DNA of 64,000 nt. Origin: Sphaerotilus mobilis (lineage in GTDB: Bacteria > Pseudomonadota > Gammaproteobacteria > Burkholderiales > Burkholderiaceae_C). The stretch spans positions 62,001 through 126,000 of the forward strand of contig NZ_SGWV01000009.1 in NCBI RefSeq assembly GCF_004216565.1. Direction: 5' to 3'. The translations under genes were made by a program, and so were the position numbers. The notes beneath the pieces are model-generated. The model ran no database searches. It saw nothing but the letters and a program-made list of their open reading frames with translations, and had not been told where the DNA came from. Positions 34,239-42,780 of the stretch are shown here, piece by piece (the stretch's first letter is position 1; each line of letters starts with the position of its first letter).

Positions 34239-35564
34239 ATGAACACGATGAACCTGACCGATCTGCCGCTGCCCCAGACCCAGGCGCAACGCCGACGCCT
34301 GCTGCAAGGCCTGCTGGCCGGCGGCGCGCTGGGCCTGTCAGGCTGCGCCTCGCTGGGTGGCAGCAATGCTGCGTCCAAGGCCCAGGTGGTCGTGATCGGC
34401 GGCGGCTACGGCGGCACCACGGTCGCCAAGTACATCCGGCTGCTGTCGGACCAGCGCATCTCGGTGACGCTGATCGAGCCGAACCGCCAGTTCGTTTCCT
34501 GCCCGATCTCCAACCTGGTGCTCAGCGGCCAACGCACCATGGCCGACATCACCAACCCGTACAGCGGCCTGACCGGCAAGCATGGCGTGCGCATCGTGCA
34601 TGACATGGCCAGCGCGGTCGACCCGGTCAAGAAGACCGTCACGCTCGCCGGTGGTGGCTCGATCGGCTACGACAAGCTGGTCATGTCGCCCGGCATCGAC
34701 TTCATGTGGGACCGTATCGCCGGCCTGCAGCAAGCCCACGCCGCCGGCCAGATCCTGCACGCCTGGAAGGCCGGCCCAGAGACGATGACGCTGCGCCAGC
34801 AGCTGGTGGACATGCGCGACGGCGGTGTCTACGCCATCGTCATCCCCGAGGCGCCCTACCGCTGCCCGCCCGGACCGTATGAACGCGCCAGCGTGATCGC
34901 GTCCTACTTCAAGAAGCACAAGCCGCGCTCGAAGGTGCTGATCCTGGATGCCAACCAGGACGTCACCTCCAAGGGCCCGCTGTTCAAGAAGGCCTGGAAG
35001 GAGCTGTACGGCGACCGCGTCGAGTACCGCGCGCAGCACACCGCCACGGCGGTCGACGGCGCCACGCGCACCGTCAAGTTCGACGTGCAGGACGACGTCA
35101 AGGCCGACGTGCTGAACGTGCTGCCGGTGATGCGCGCCGGCGCGCTGGCGGTGCAGACCGGCCTGGCCAACGCCAATGGCCGCTGGTGCAACACCCACTT
35201 CCTGAACTTCGAGTCGACGGCGGCCAAGGACATCCACGTCATCGGCGACGCGATCCAGGTCGCGCAGGGCATGCCCAAGTCCGGCCACATGGCCAACTCG
35301 CATGCCAAGGTGACGGCGGCGGCCATCGTGGCCGAGCTGCAGGGCTATGAGCCCAACCCGCACCCGATGCTGACGAACGTCTGCATGAGCTTCGTCGACG
35401 ACACCCACGTCATCCACGTGGCCAGCGTGCATGAGTACCAGGCGCCCAAGAAGAGCTTCTTCACGATCGGCGGTTCGGGCGGCGTGTCCGATGCCCGCAA
35501 CGAGCTGGAAGCCAGCTTCGCCAATGCTTGGGCCCGCAACATCTGGGCGGACATGCTGATGTGA
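34239..35564 (+). CDS. fccB: flavocytochrome c sulfide dehydrogenase, FAD subunit
   Basis: A 441-residue flavoprotein that oxidises sulfide in the periplasm and passes electrons to the cytochrome subunit. A twin-Arg type leader (QRRRLLQGLLAGGALGLSGC) is followed by the FAD site VVVIGGGYGGTTVAKYIRLL. The covalent-FAD Cys is in RQFVSCPISNLVL, and the redox disulfide partners are in YRCPPGPY and RWCNTHFLNF. The C-terminal FCSD domain ends NIWADMLM. It could equally be called SoxF. ATG 34239 follows CGGAG. Site B of the sox motif follows this gene. Confidence 0.93.
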   Translation: MNTMNLTDLPLPQTQAQRRRLLQGLLAGGALGLSGCASLGGSNAASKAQVVVIGGGYGGTTVAKYIRLLSDQRISVTLIEPNRQFVSCPISNLVLSGQRTMADITNPYSGLTGKHGVRIVHDMASAVDPVKKTVTLAGGGSIGYDKLVMSPGIDFMWDRIAGLQQAHAAGQILHAWKAGPETMTLRQQLVDMRDGGVYAIVIPEAPYRCPPGPYERASVIASYFKKHKPRSKVLILDANQDVTSKGPLFKKAWKELYGDRVEYRAQHTATAVDGATRTVKFDVQDDVKADVLNVLPVMRAGALAVQTGLANANGRWCNTHFLNFESTAAKDIHVIGDAIQVAQGMPKSGHMANSHAKVTAAAIVAELQGYEPNPHPMLTNVCMSFVDDTHVIHVASVHEYQAPKKSFFTIGGSGGVSDARNELEASFANAWARNIWADMLM

Positions 35565-35605
35565 CCCAGGTCAAGGCAGCCCGGCCGGCCAGGGTGGACC
35601 ATCTG

Positions 35606-35630
35606 AATATTCGTATTCACTGATCCAATC
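35606..35630. promoter_or_regulatory. sox-region 25-bp motif, site B
   Basis: It contains AATATTCGTA and ACTGAT at the same spacing as site C and ends at the base before the ATG of the YeeE-type transporter. The last five bases diverge from the other sites. Confidence 0.5.
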
Positions 35631-36752
35631 ATGGCCATCGAGACGCTGCTGACCTGGTTGGGCGAGGAACACGCGATCGCGGCGTTGGGCGCCGTGATCG
35701 GCGTGCTGTTCGGCTTCTTCGCCCACCGCTCCCGCTTCTGCCTGCGTTCGGCGGTGATCGAGTTCGCACGTGGCACGCGCGAGGGCAAGCTGACCGTCTG
35801 GCTCTACACCTTCTCGACGGCGGTGCTGCTGACGCAGCTGTTCATCGTCGCGGGCTGGCTGGACGTGAGCGGCGCGCGCCAGCTGTCCGCGCGCGGCAGC
35901 TTGTCGGGCGCGGCGATCGGCGGGGCGATGTTCGGCGCCGGGATGATCCTGGCGCGCGGCTGTTCCAGTCGACTTCTGGTGCTGGCCGCACAGGGCAACC
36001 TGCGCGCGCTGCTGTCCGGGCTGGTCTTCGCGGTCAGCGCCCAGGCGGCCCTGACCGGTGTGCTGTCCCCGCTGCGTCAGACGCTTGCCGGCTGGTGGAC
36101 CGTCGAGGGCGGCGCGGCCCGCGACATCCTCGCCATCAGCGGTCTCGGCCATGCCGGTGGCATCGCCTTTGGCGCGCTGTGGCTGGCGGCCGCCTTGATC
36201 TGGGGACACCGCCAGCGCGTCAGTTTCTGGGGCTGGTTCGGCGCGGTCGGCGTCGGCGTCATGGTGGCGCTGGCCTGGCTGGGCACCTGGGTGCTGTCGC
36301 GCGCCGTCTTCGACCTGATCGTGCCGGTGCAGAGCCTGTCCTTCACCGGGCCGGCCGCCGACACGCTGATGCTGGTGCTGTCGCCGCCCGGGCAGGTGCT
36401 GAAATTCGACCTCGGCCTGGTGCCGGGCGTGGCCATCGGCGCCTTTGTCTCGGCGCTGCTGTGGCGCGAGCTCAAGCTCGAAGGCTTCCAGGGTGGACAG
36501 GCCATGCGGCGCTACATCGCCGGTGCCTTCCTGATGGGCTTTGGCGGGATGCTGGCCGGCGGCTGTGCCGTCGGCGCTGGTGTGTCGGGCGCCTCGGTCT
36601 ACACCTTGACGTCCTGGCTCACGCTGGTCGCCATGTGGGCCAGCGCGAGCCTGACCGACTGGCTGGTCGACCGGCGCGAGGAAACCGTCCCGGCGGCGCC
36701 GACCATCGTCGGCGCCGATCCGGAACTCAGCGCCAGCTACGCAAGGCCTTGA
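35631..36752 (+). CDS. YeeE/YedE (TsuA/SoxT-type) sulfur-compound transporter
   Basis: A 373-residue membrane protein with about nine to ten helices. Conserved Cys motifs of the thiosulfate-uptake family are HRSRFCLRSA, LARGCSSRLL and LAGGCAVGAGVSG, where the Cys relay hands thiosulfate through the membrane in TsuA. The sox context suggests import of thiosulfate or another reduced sulfur species, or signalling. No ribosome-binding site is obvious: the sox motif ends exactly at the ATG, so the mRNA may be leaderless or the true start may be further in. Confidence 0.88.
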   Translation: MAIETLLTWLGEEHAIAALGAVIGVLFGFFAHRSRFCLRSAVIEFARGTREGKLTVWLYTFSTAVLLTQLFIVAGWLDVSGARQLSARGSLSGAAIGGAMFGAGMILARGCSSRLLVLAAQGNLRALLSGLVFAVSAQAALTGVLSPLRQTLAGWWTVEGGAARDILAISGLGHAGGIAFGALWLAAALIWGHRQRVSFWGWFGAVGVGVMVALAWLGTWVLSRAVFDLIVPVQSLSFTGPAADTLMLVLSPPGQVLKFDLGLVPGVAIGAFVSALLWRELKLEGFQGGQAMRRYIAGAFLMGFGGMLAGGCAVGAGVSGASVYTLTSWLTLVAMWASASLTDWLVDRREETVPAAPTIVGADPELSASYARP

Positions 36753-36759
36753 ACCTCAG

Positions 36760-36799
36760 GGCCTGCTTCAAGGCCTGATTCCTGGCCTGCTTCAAGGCC
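36760..36799. terminator. duplicated hairpin between convergent transporter and DsrE-like genes
   Basis: A 16-bp sequence (GGCCTGCTTCAAGGCC) occurs at 36760-36775 and 36784-36799. Each copy forms a 5-bp stem (GGCCT/AGGCC) with a 6-nt loop. The second copy includes the DsrE-like stop codon. It is probably a bidirectional termination region, though no T-run is present. Confidence 0.5.
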
Positions 36800-37220
36800 G
36801 GATATAGGCATAGCCCTGCTTCTGCAGCTTGGCGAGCCGAACCACGCCCGAAGGCGTGAAGCCGGCTTCGGCGATGAACTGGTCGCGCTTGAGGCCACGG
36901 TTCTTCAGCGTGATCTCGCAGACCTCGAACTTGACGCCCCGCGCCACCAGTTGCTGAACCGCGATCTCGTAGGGATTGCCGTTGCGATCGGCCGCGTCCT
37001 GCATCAGGAAGTCCACGCCCTGGGCATGGGTGACGACGGTGATCTGCGCCGTCGGGTCCGTGTCCAGGTGGTTCTTGACGTTGCGCAGCCCGCCGAGCGC
37101 CTGCGTGGCCGCGTCCGCGATGTGATAGACGACCTGGTCCTGTGCCCAGGCGCCAGCGGCAGCCACGGCCAGGGTCAGGGCCAGCGCGCCACGGCGCAGT
37201 CCCTTCAGCGTGTGGTTCAT
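36792..37220 (-). CDS. periplasmic DsrE-family protein
   Basis: A 142-residue protein with a signal peptide (about 1-26) and a DsrE/DsrF fold. Strand VVYHI, helix LRNVKNHLDTDPTAQITVVTH and the conserved VKFEVCEITLKNRGL carry the single Cys used for sulfur transfer in this family. It is 25 bp downstream of soxB and is probably the last gene of the sox operon. It may carry persulfide in the periplasm, which is inferred from fold and context. Confidence 0.85.
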   Translation of the reverse strand: MNHTLKGLRRGALALTLAVAAAGAWAQDQVVYHIADAATQALGGLRNVKNHLDTDPTAQITVVTHAQGVDFLMQDAADRNGNPYEIAVQQLVARGVKFEVCEITLKNRGLKRDQFIAEAGFTPSGVVRLAKLQKQGYAYIRP

Positions 37221-37245
37221 GGTGGATTGCTCCGATCGATGTTGT

Positions 37246-38976
37246 TCAGGCCAGACCCGGGTTGCCGTCCACGCCGATCAGGCGCGGGGTGTTGATCTTG
37301 CGCGCCTTGACGTGGCCACCCTGGGCCTTGAGCCACGTCTCCACGACATCCCAGACCTGCTTGTTGCCGGCGCTGCGGGCCTCTTCGGCCACCGGCGCCC
37401 AACCGGCGACCTTGTAAGTCTTGCCGGCCTCGACGGGCTTGCCGTTCAGGCGCATGTCGCCGATGCGGCTGCCCATCTTCTCATTCGGGCTGCAGCTGTA
37501 GGCAAGCCCGCCCACGCGCACCATGTCGCCACCCTGCTGGTAGTAGGGGTCGGCGTTGAAGAGGTTGTCGCAGACGTCTTCCAGCACGGTCTTGATGGTC
37601 TCGCCGGTCATCGGCGTGACGGTGGCGTAGGAGTAGGTCGTCGCAACCTGGTCCATCAGCAGCTCGCGCGTGATCGCCTGGCCCGGCAGCAGCGAGGTGC
37701 CCCAGCGGAAGCCCGGCGAGAAGGCGATCTCGGCGCCTTGCACGTCCATCAGCGCGTCGCAGATCAGCTGGTCCCAGCTGCCGTTGAAGTTGCCTCGGCG
37801 GTAGAGCAGGCCGTCGGTCACCGCCAGCTTCTCGGCCAGCTTGGCCTCGTAGGGCGCGCGGATCTTCGTGATCAGCGCGGCCATCTCCGGATCGGCCTTG
37901 AGCTGGTTGGAGAACACCGGCAGCAGGCGGTAGCGGAAGTCGCTGACCTTGCCGTCCTTGACGTCGAAGTCCATCACGCCGAGGAACTTGCCGTTCGAGC
38001 CCGCATTGGTGACCAAGGTGGTGCCACCCGCGTTCTTGACCGGGATCGCCATGGGCACGCCGTCATGGGTGTGGCCGCCGAAGATCGCGTCGATGCCACG
38101 CACGCGGCTGGCCATCTTCAGGTCGACGTCCATGCCGTTGTGGCTGATCACGACGACGACCTGCGCGCCCTTGCCACGGGCCTCGTCGACCATGGCCTGC
38201 ATGTTCTCGTCCTGGATGCCGAAGCTCCAGTCGGCCACCATGTAGCGCGGGTTGGCGATCGGCGTGTAGGGGAAGGCCTGGCCGATGATGGCGCAGGGCA
38301 CGCCATTGATCGGGCGGATCACATAGGGCTTGAAGACCGGGTCGCCGAAGTCATTGGTCTTGACGTTCTGGGCCACGAAGTCGACCTTGCCCTCGAAGTC
38401 CTTGTCGATGATCTCCTTGACCCGATCCATGCCGTAGGTGAACTCCCAGTGGCCGGTCATCACGTCCACACCGAGGAGCTTGCAGGCATCGACCATGTCC
38501 TGGGCATTGGTCCACAACGAGGTCGCCGAGCCCTGCCAGGTGTCACCGCCATCGAGCAGCAAGGCACCCGGGCGCTGCGACTTCAGCTGCTTGACCAGCG
38601 TGCTCAGATGGGCGAAGCCGCCGACCTTGCCGTAGCGGCGTGCGGCACGTTCGAAGTCGAGGTAGGTGTAGCCATGTGCCAGTTGGGTGCCCGGGCGCAC
38701 CCCCATGCGCTTGAGCAGATGCTCGCCGACCAGGTGCGGCGGCTGGCCCCGCATCGCGCCGATGCCGAGGTTGACGCTGGGCTCGCGGAAGTGGATGGGC
38801 AAGAGCTGCGCATGGCAGTCGGTCATGTGCAGGAAGCTGACATTGCCGAAGGGCTTGACGTCATAGAGGCCCTGCTGCGCCGTCGCCGCATCCGCATCGG
38901 CGTGCTGGCCCAGCGCCATGCCGGCGGCCGAGGCCGCGCCGAGCACCTGAAGAAATTCGCGCTTGGAGAGATTCAT
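37246..38976 (-). CDS. soxB: SoxB thiosulfohydrolase
   Basis: A 576-residue dinuclear-manganese enzyme that releases sulfate from SoxY-bound thiosulfonate. It has a twin-arginine-like leader (SKREFLQVLGAASAAGMALG) and 5'-nucleotidase/metallophosphatase motifs HMTDCHAQL, LLDGGDTWQGS, TGHWEFTYG, VVVISHNGMD and IFGGHTHDG. Length and the C-terminal domain match SoxB. It is separated from soxX by 143 bp containing a GC-rich hairpin, so it may be expressed at a different level from soxCDYZAX. Confidence 0.97.
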   Translation of the reverse strand: MNLSKREFLQVLGAASAAGMALGQHADADAATAQQGLYDVKPFGNVSFLHMTDCHAQLLPIHFREPSVNLGIGAMRGQPPHLVGEHLLKRMGVRPGTQLAHGYTYLDFERAARRYGKVGGFAHLSTLVKQLKSQRPGALLLDGGDTWQGSATSLWTNAQDMVDACKLLGVDVMTGHWEFTYGMDRVKEIIDKDFEGKVDFVAQNVKTNDFGDPVFKPYVIRPINGVPCAIIGQAFPYTPIANPRYMVADWSFGIQDENMQAMVDEARGKGAQVVVVISHNGMDVDLKMASRVRGIDAIFGGHTHDGVPMAIPVKNAGGTTLVTNAGSNGKFLGVMDFDVKDGKVSDFRYRLLPVFSNQLKADPEMAALITKIRAPYEAKLAEKLAVTDGLLYRRGNFNGSWDQLICDALMDVQGAEIAFSPGFRWGTSLLPGQAITRELLMDQVATTYSYATVTPMTGETIKTVLEDVCDNLFNADPYYQQGGDMVRVGGLAYSCSPNEKMGSRIGDMRLNGKPVEAGKTYKVAGWAPVAEEARSAGNKQVWDVVETWLKAQGGHVKARKINTPRLIGVDGNPGLA

Positions 38977-39009
38977 GAATCAGCAATCAATGATGTATTG
39001 AAAGGACAA

Positions 39010-39042
39010 ACGCCCGCGTGAGAGTGGTCTCGGCGCGGGCGT
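39010..39042 (-). terminator. GC-rich hairpin between soxX and soxB
   Basis: Perfect 9-bp arms ACGCCCGCG (39010-39018) and CGCGGGCGT (39034-39042) with a 15-nt loop. On the transcribed strand it is followed by TTTGTCCTTT, a weak T-tract. It could partly terminate or protect the upstream sox mRNA. Confidence 0.55.
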
Positions 39043-39119
39043 CTGGGGTACGTTTGGGCGATGTCTGGGAGGGTGTCGGCTGGCCAGCCGCTAACGGCTT
39101 GGGCTCAGGTCGACTCAGC

Positions 39120-39785
39120 TCACTGGTTGACCGGCGACTTCGGGTCCAGCAGCAAGGCCATGATGTCCTTGAGCTGCTTCTCGTCGAGCAGGCCCTTGTG
39201 GCCGAAGCGCGGCATGTGCGAGCAGGCGTTGTAGGCCCGCGCATTCCACAGCTTGCCCCAGGTGTACTCGACGATGGGCTTGGACTCGGCACTGGCCGGA
39301 TTGGCCACGCCACGCAGCTTGCCGTATTGGTAGAGGCTCGGCCCGATGGTGCCGTGCGAGATCTCTTCCTTGCTGATCTGGTGGCAGTTGTAGCAATTGC
39401 CGCCGTTGTCCTTGGCATCTGCCGTCGGATCGGTCCAGGTCATGCCACGACCGCTTTGCGCCAGCCTCTCGCCAGCCTTCCAGTCACCCAGGAACTGGCC
39501 GTCCGACGGTGCCTTGACGGTGGCCAGGTTGGCCGCCTCGATCGACTTGACGAGCGCCTCGGCCGGCGAACCGGTACCGGCCTGCGAGCAGGCTTCGTTG
39601 GCCGGATCCTGGTTCAGGCGATCCACCTTGGCGATGCCCTGATCGCGGAACGAGGCCTTCATCATCGCGGTGGCCTGGCGGTCCAGCTCGGCCGGGCTCG
39701 GGCCGGTCGCACAAGCGGCCAGACCGGCGACGCCGACCAGTGCCAGCGTGACGCCTGCGAGTTGCTTGATGCGGATGGTGTTCAT
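39120..39785 (-). CDS. soxX: SoxX c-type cytochrome
   Basis: A 221-residue protein with a lipoprotein-like leader (GVAGLAACATG, Cys about 25) and one heme motif CYNCH (about 130-134). The distal Met is in CSHMPRFGHKGLLDEKQLKDIMALL. SoxX pairs with SoxA to attach thiosulfate to SoxY. It lies 17 bp downstream of soxA. It is at the long end for SoxX because of an N-terminal region of about 90 residues before the heme domain. Confidence 0.95.
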   Translation of the reverse strand: MNTIRIKQLAGVTLALVGVAGLAACATGPSPAELDRQATAMMKASFRDQGIAKVDRLNQDPANEACSQAGTGSPAEALVKSIEAANLATVKAPSDGQFLGDWKAGERLAQSGRGMTWTDPTADAKDNGGNCYNCHQISKEEISHGTIGPSLYQYGKLRGVANPASAESKPIVEYTWGKLWNARAYNACSHMPRFGHKGLLDEKQLKDIMALLLDPKSPVNQ

Positions 39786-39802
39786 GTCGCGTGCTCCTGC
39801 GT

Positions 39803-40624
39803 TCAGCGCTTGATCGACGGGGCGATCGAGACCGCGCCCTTGGCGTTGATGCCCATGTAGGACGACAGCGCGACGGTCACGTCCGAGCCGAAGCCCGGGT
39901 ACGGGAAGCGCTGCTGGCGGAAGCAGTCGTTCAGGCGCAGCTGCATGCTCCACATCTGGCCATTGCTGACGCGGTAGGCCGGCCAGGCCGCGAAGCCGAT
40001 GCCGTCACCCGGGTTCTTGGTCAGGTTGGGCAGGTCCTGCATGCGGATGCGCTGACCATCGACGCCATGGCAGCTGGCGCACGAGAAGTCGTGCGAACCA
40101 CCGCGGAAGAAGAAGGCGCGCTTGCCCAGCTCGTACATGCGCTTTTCTTCCGGATGGCTGGCCGGCAGGTTGAACCGCTGTTCGCGCGACTCGGCCGCGA
40201 TCCAGGTGGCCAGCGCGGTCACGTTGGCCATTTCGCCGCGACCGAAGGCGGTCTTGTTGATCTCGTCGGCGTTGAAGCCTTGCAGCATGGCCATGCAGGT
40301 GACCAGCCGGGTCTCCAGGTCCTGCACGCGACCGGTATCGGCGAAGAAGCGCGGCAGTTCGACAAACGCGCCCTTGACGACGCCCGGACCCTTGCCGAGG
40401 TCACACGCTTCGAGCGAGACGTTCTTCGGGCCGCGCTTCTGCTTCCAGAGGTCTTCGCCCTTGGCCTCGAAGAGCTCGGCGGGGTTGCCGTCCTCGAGCA
40501 TCTTGCGGTACTCGGCGATGCCGTCTGCGGCCGACTTCTGGGCCAGGGCAGGCGTGGTGATCGCGGTGACAGCCAGGGCGAGCAAGCCCCAAACAGTCGC
40601 GCTGCGGCGGATCAGCTGATTCAT
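39803..40624 (-). CDS. soxA: SoxA c-type cytochrome (monoheme type)
   Basis: A 273-residue protein with a signal peptide (about 1-29). The C-terminal active-site heme motif is SCASCHGVDGQRI. The N-terminal half keeps Cys in LEACDLGKG and VTCMAML but lacks CxxCH, as in monoheme SoxA proteins. The catalytic Cys ligand is in LNDCFRQQRFPYPGF. With SoxX it catalyses the oxidative joining of thiosulfate to the SoxY Cys. It is 78 bp downstream of soxZ. Confidence 0.95.
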   Translation of the reverse strand: MNQLIRRSATVWGLLALAVTAITTPALAQKSAADGIAEYRKMLEDGNPAELFEAKGEDLWKQKRGPKNVSLEACDLGKGPGVVKGAFVELPRFFADTGRVQDLETRLVTCMAMLQGFNADEINKTAFGRGEMANVTALATWIAAESREQRFNLPASHPEEKRMYELGKRAFFFRGGSHDFSCASCHGVDGQRIRMQDLPNLTKNPGDGIGFAAWPAYRVSNGQMWSMQLRLNDCFRQQRFPYPGFGSDVTVALSSYMGINAKGAVSIAPSIKR

Positions 40625-40702
40625 CGTTGTGTCTCCTCGATGTCGAGATGGATCTGACGGGCGCCGCGGCCCGCCAGTCGGCACCCATGCAGGCGTCGCG
40701 TG

Positions 40703-41014
40703 TCAGGACACCGACACTTCGTCGGTGCGCTTGTCGCCCTTGTTGTCGACCCAGCTCACGGCGACCTTGTCGCCGGCCTTTGCGCCCTTGATGCTGAACT
40801 GCAGGAAGGGGTTCTTGGCCACGGCCGGGCCCCACTGCGCGGTCATGACGACCTTGCCGTTGAGGGCGGCGCTGACCTCCTGGATGAACCAGGCGGGGAT
40901 GAGCTTGCCGGACGCGTCCTTGCGCTGACCGGTTTCCATCTCGTGGCTCATCAGGACTCGGACGGTGGCCTTGTCGCCAGCGGCTTGGGCGCGGATGCGC
41001 ATCGGATCTGCCAT
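40703..41014 (-). CDS. soxZ: SoxZ sulfur-carrier partner
   Basis: A 103-residue immunoglobulin-like protein without a signal peptide, exported as a heterodimer with SoxY. Family segments are MRIRAQ, VLMSHEMETGQRKD, IPAWFIQEV, WGPAVAKNPFLQF and VSWVDNKGD. It lies 66 bp downstream of soxY. Confidence 0.96.
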   Translation of the reverse strand: MADPMRIRAQAAGDKATVRVLMSHEMETGQRKDASGKLIPAWFIQEVSAALNGKVVMTAQWGPAVAKNPFLQFSIKGAKAGDKVAVSWVDNKGDKRTDEVSVS

Positions 41015-41080
41015 TTGGATACTCCTGTGTTGCGGTGATGTTCGGGTGTCGTGGGGTGAGGTCGGGTCGGTCGGTGGCGC

Positions 41081-41539
41081 TCAGCCGCCGCAGCCGCCCA
41101 GCGTGACCTTCACTTCCTTGACCGCGTACAGCACCTTGCCGTCGCCCATCAGGGCAACCGCGAAGACGTTGGACGACTGGCCCATCTTCACGCGGGTGTT
41201 GACGTTGGCATCGATGGCATCGGTGATGTCGAACATCGCGCACAGCATCGACGGGTTCTTCTCGACCAGCAGCAGCAGGCGCTTGACGCCCGGCAGCGCG
41301 GTCGAGCAGCCCAGCGGCACGACCGCGCCGTTTTCGGCGATGTCGGGGGCCTGCAGCGTGACGTCCTTGCTCTCGGCCGGCGTGCCGGCGCCCAGCGCCT
41401 TCATCAGGTCGGCCATGTTCTTGGCATCGAATGCGGCGGTGGCATAGGCGGCCTGGGCGGCTTGCGGCAACAGCCCCAGGCTGCCGAGCATGGCGGCGAC
41501 GGCGGCACTGCGGCCCAGCATCTCGCGACGGGTTTGCAT
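41081..41539 (-). CDS. soxY: SoxY sulfur-carrier protein
   Basis: A 152-residue protein with a twin-arginine leader (QTRREMLGRSAAVAAML) and the diagnostic C-terminal swinging arm GGCGG, whose Cys carries the sulfur intermediates. ATG 41539 is preferred over 41563 because it gives the normal twin-Arg N-terminus. It is the first carrier gene after soxD. A 15-bp hairpin lies in the gap. Confidence 0.97.
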   Translation of the reverse strand: MQTRREMLGRSAAVAAMLGSLGLLPQAAQAAYATAAFDAKNMADLMKALGAGTPAESKDVTLQAPDIAENGAVVPLGCSTALPGVKRLLLLVEKNPSMLCAMFDITDAIDANVNTRVKMGQSSNVFAVALMGDGKVLYAVKEVKVTLGGCGG

Positions 41540-41623
41540 CGTGGAAACTCCTTCAAGGAACATGAACTTGCCGTGCTGGATTCTGCGAGGGAAGGCACCG
41601 CACTGGCTGAGGGCCGACCCGGG

Positions 41624-41655
41624 GAACCCTCGATCGCCGTGGCGATCGGGGGTTC
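41624..41655 (-). other. long hairpin 7 bp after soxD
   Basis: GAACCC-t-CGATCGCC pairs with GGCGATCG-g-GGGTTC across a 2-nt GT loop, giving 15 paired positions with one G-T wobble. No T-run follows, so mRNA stabilisation or segmental control fits better than intrinsic termination. Confidence 0.65.
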
Positions 41656-41661
41656 ATGCGT

Positions 41662-42780
41662 TCACTTCTTGGCGCCGGCGGCGAGCCAGGCGGCGATCTG
41701 CTGGGCCTCGGCCTCAGGCAGGGTCTGCGCGGGCATCGGGATCGCACCCCACACACCCGCTCCGCCGGAGCGGATCTTGCCGGTCAGGTAGGCCACCGCA
41801 TCGGCACGCGTTCCATGCTTGGCGGCGATCTCCTTGAACGACGGGCCGACCAGTTTGCCATCGACCGCATGGCAGGCCGTGCAGGTGTGCTTCTGTGCCA
41901 GCGCCAGCACGGCGGCCGAGGCCGACGGCGCGGCCGCCTTGGCAGGCGCCGCCACAGCCGACACGGCCGTGCCGATCGCGCCGGCCGGGCGGGTGGTGTC
42001 CACACCGTGCTGCGCACCGACGATGCGGTTCTGCTCGGCCAGGTTGCCGTGTGCGTTGCGGGCGAAGTCCGGCAGGAAGGACGCGATGTTGGGCTCGGGC
42101 TCGCAGTTGCTCATGCAGGCTCGCGCCAGCACATCGGGCTTGCGGGTCGACACCTTGGCCTGACCAGGCAAGGCCTTGCCCGGCCACAAGGCATGGTCCA
42201 GCGTCATGCCGTTGCGATTGGGCATGCGCGCCTGCACCTCGGCGATGTTGGCATCCGACATCACGAAGTTGTCGGGCAAGACACCACCCAGGTTGAGCAA
42301 GAAGGCCGTGACCGCGTAGACCTCATCGGGCTTGAGCGACTTGGGCGCGTTCCACGGCATCGCGCGGTTGATGTAGTCCCACAGCGTCGAGACCGTGGCG
42401 ACCTTCATCAGGGTCGTGCGACCCGGGAAGGCCGGATCGTTCAGGCGGGCCACGCGGCCGGTCTTGACGTCCTCGGCGGTCGTGCCACCAACCAGCGGGC
42501 TGAAGACCTCGTTGGCCTCACCGAACACCCCGTGGCAGCCGGCACATTTGGCCTCCCAGATGTCCTGCCCTTGCGCCACCGAACCGGAGCCCTTGGGCAG
42601 GCCCTTGAAGTCCGGGCGCACATCGATGTCCCAGGCGGCGATTTCCTTGGCCGTGGCGGGTCGACCGATGCCGGCATAGCCGGGCTCGGCCGCCAGGCTG
42701 GCCGCTGCACCGAACACCAGTCCGAGCCCGAGGGCCGCACGCCATGCCTTGCGCATCAGGCGCTCACGAGAGCTGGACAT
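41662..42780 (-). CDS. soxD: SoxD diheme cytochrome c of sulfane dehydrogenase
   Basis: A 372-residue cytochrome with a signal peptide (about 8-31). Its first heme is CAGCHGVFGEANEVFSPLVGG (about 80-84) and its second is TCTACHAVDGKLVGPSF (about 298-302), with an Ala-rich linker before the second domain. It accepts electrons from SoxC. The ATG at 42780 overlaps soxC by 17 bp and has GAGG upstream. An internal ATG eight codons in is possible. Confidence 0.95.
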   Translation of the reverse strand: MSSSRERLMRKAWRAALGLGLVFGAAASLAAEPGYAGIGRPATAKEIAAWDIDVRPDFKGLPKGSGSVAQGQDIWEAKCAGCHGVFGEANEVFSPLVGGTTAEDVKTGRVARLNDPAFPGRTTLMKVATVSTLWDYINRAMPWNAPKSLKPDEVYAVTAFLLNLGGVLPDNFVMSDANIAEVQARMPNRNGMTLDHALWPGKALPGQAKVSTRKPDVLARACMSNCEPEPNIASFLPDFARNAHGNLAEQNRIVGAQHGVDTTRPAGAIGTAVSAVAAPAKAAAPSASAAVLALAQKHTCTACHAVDGKLVGPSFKEIAAKHGTRADAVAYLTGKIRSGGAGVWGAIPMPAQTLPEAEAQQIAAWLAAGAKK

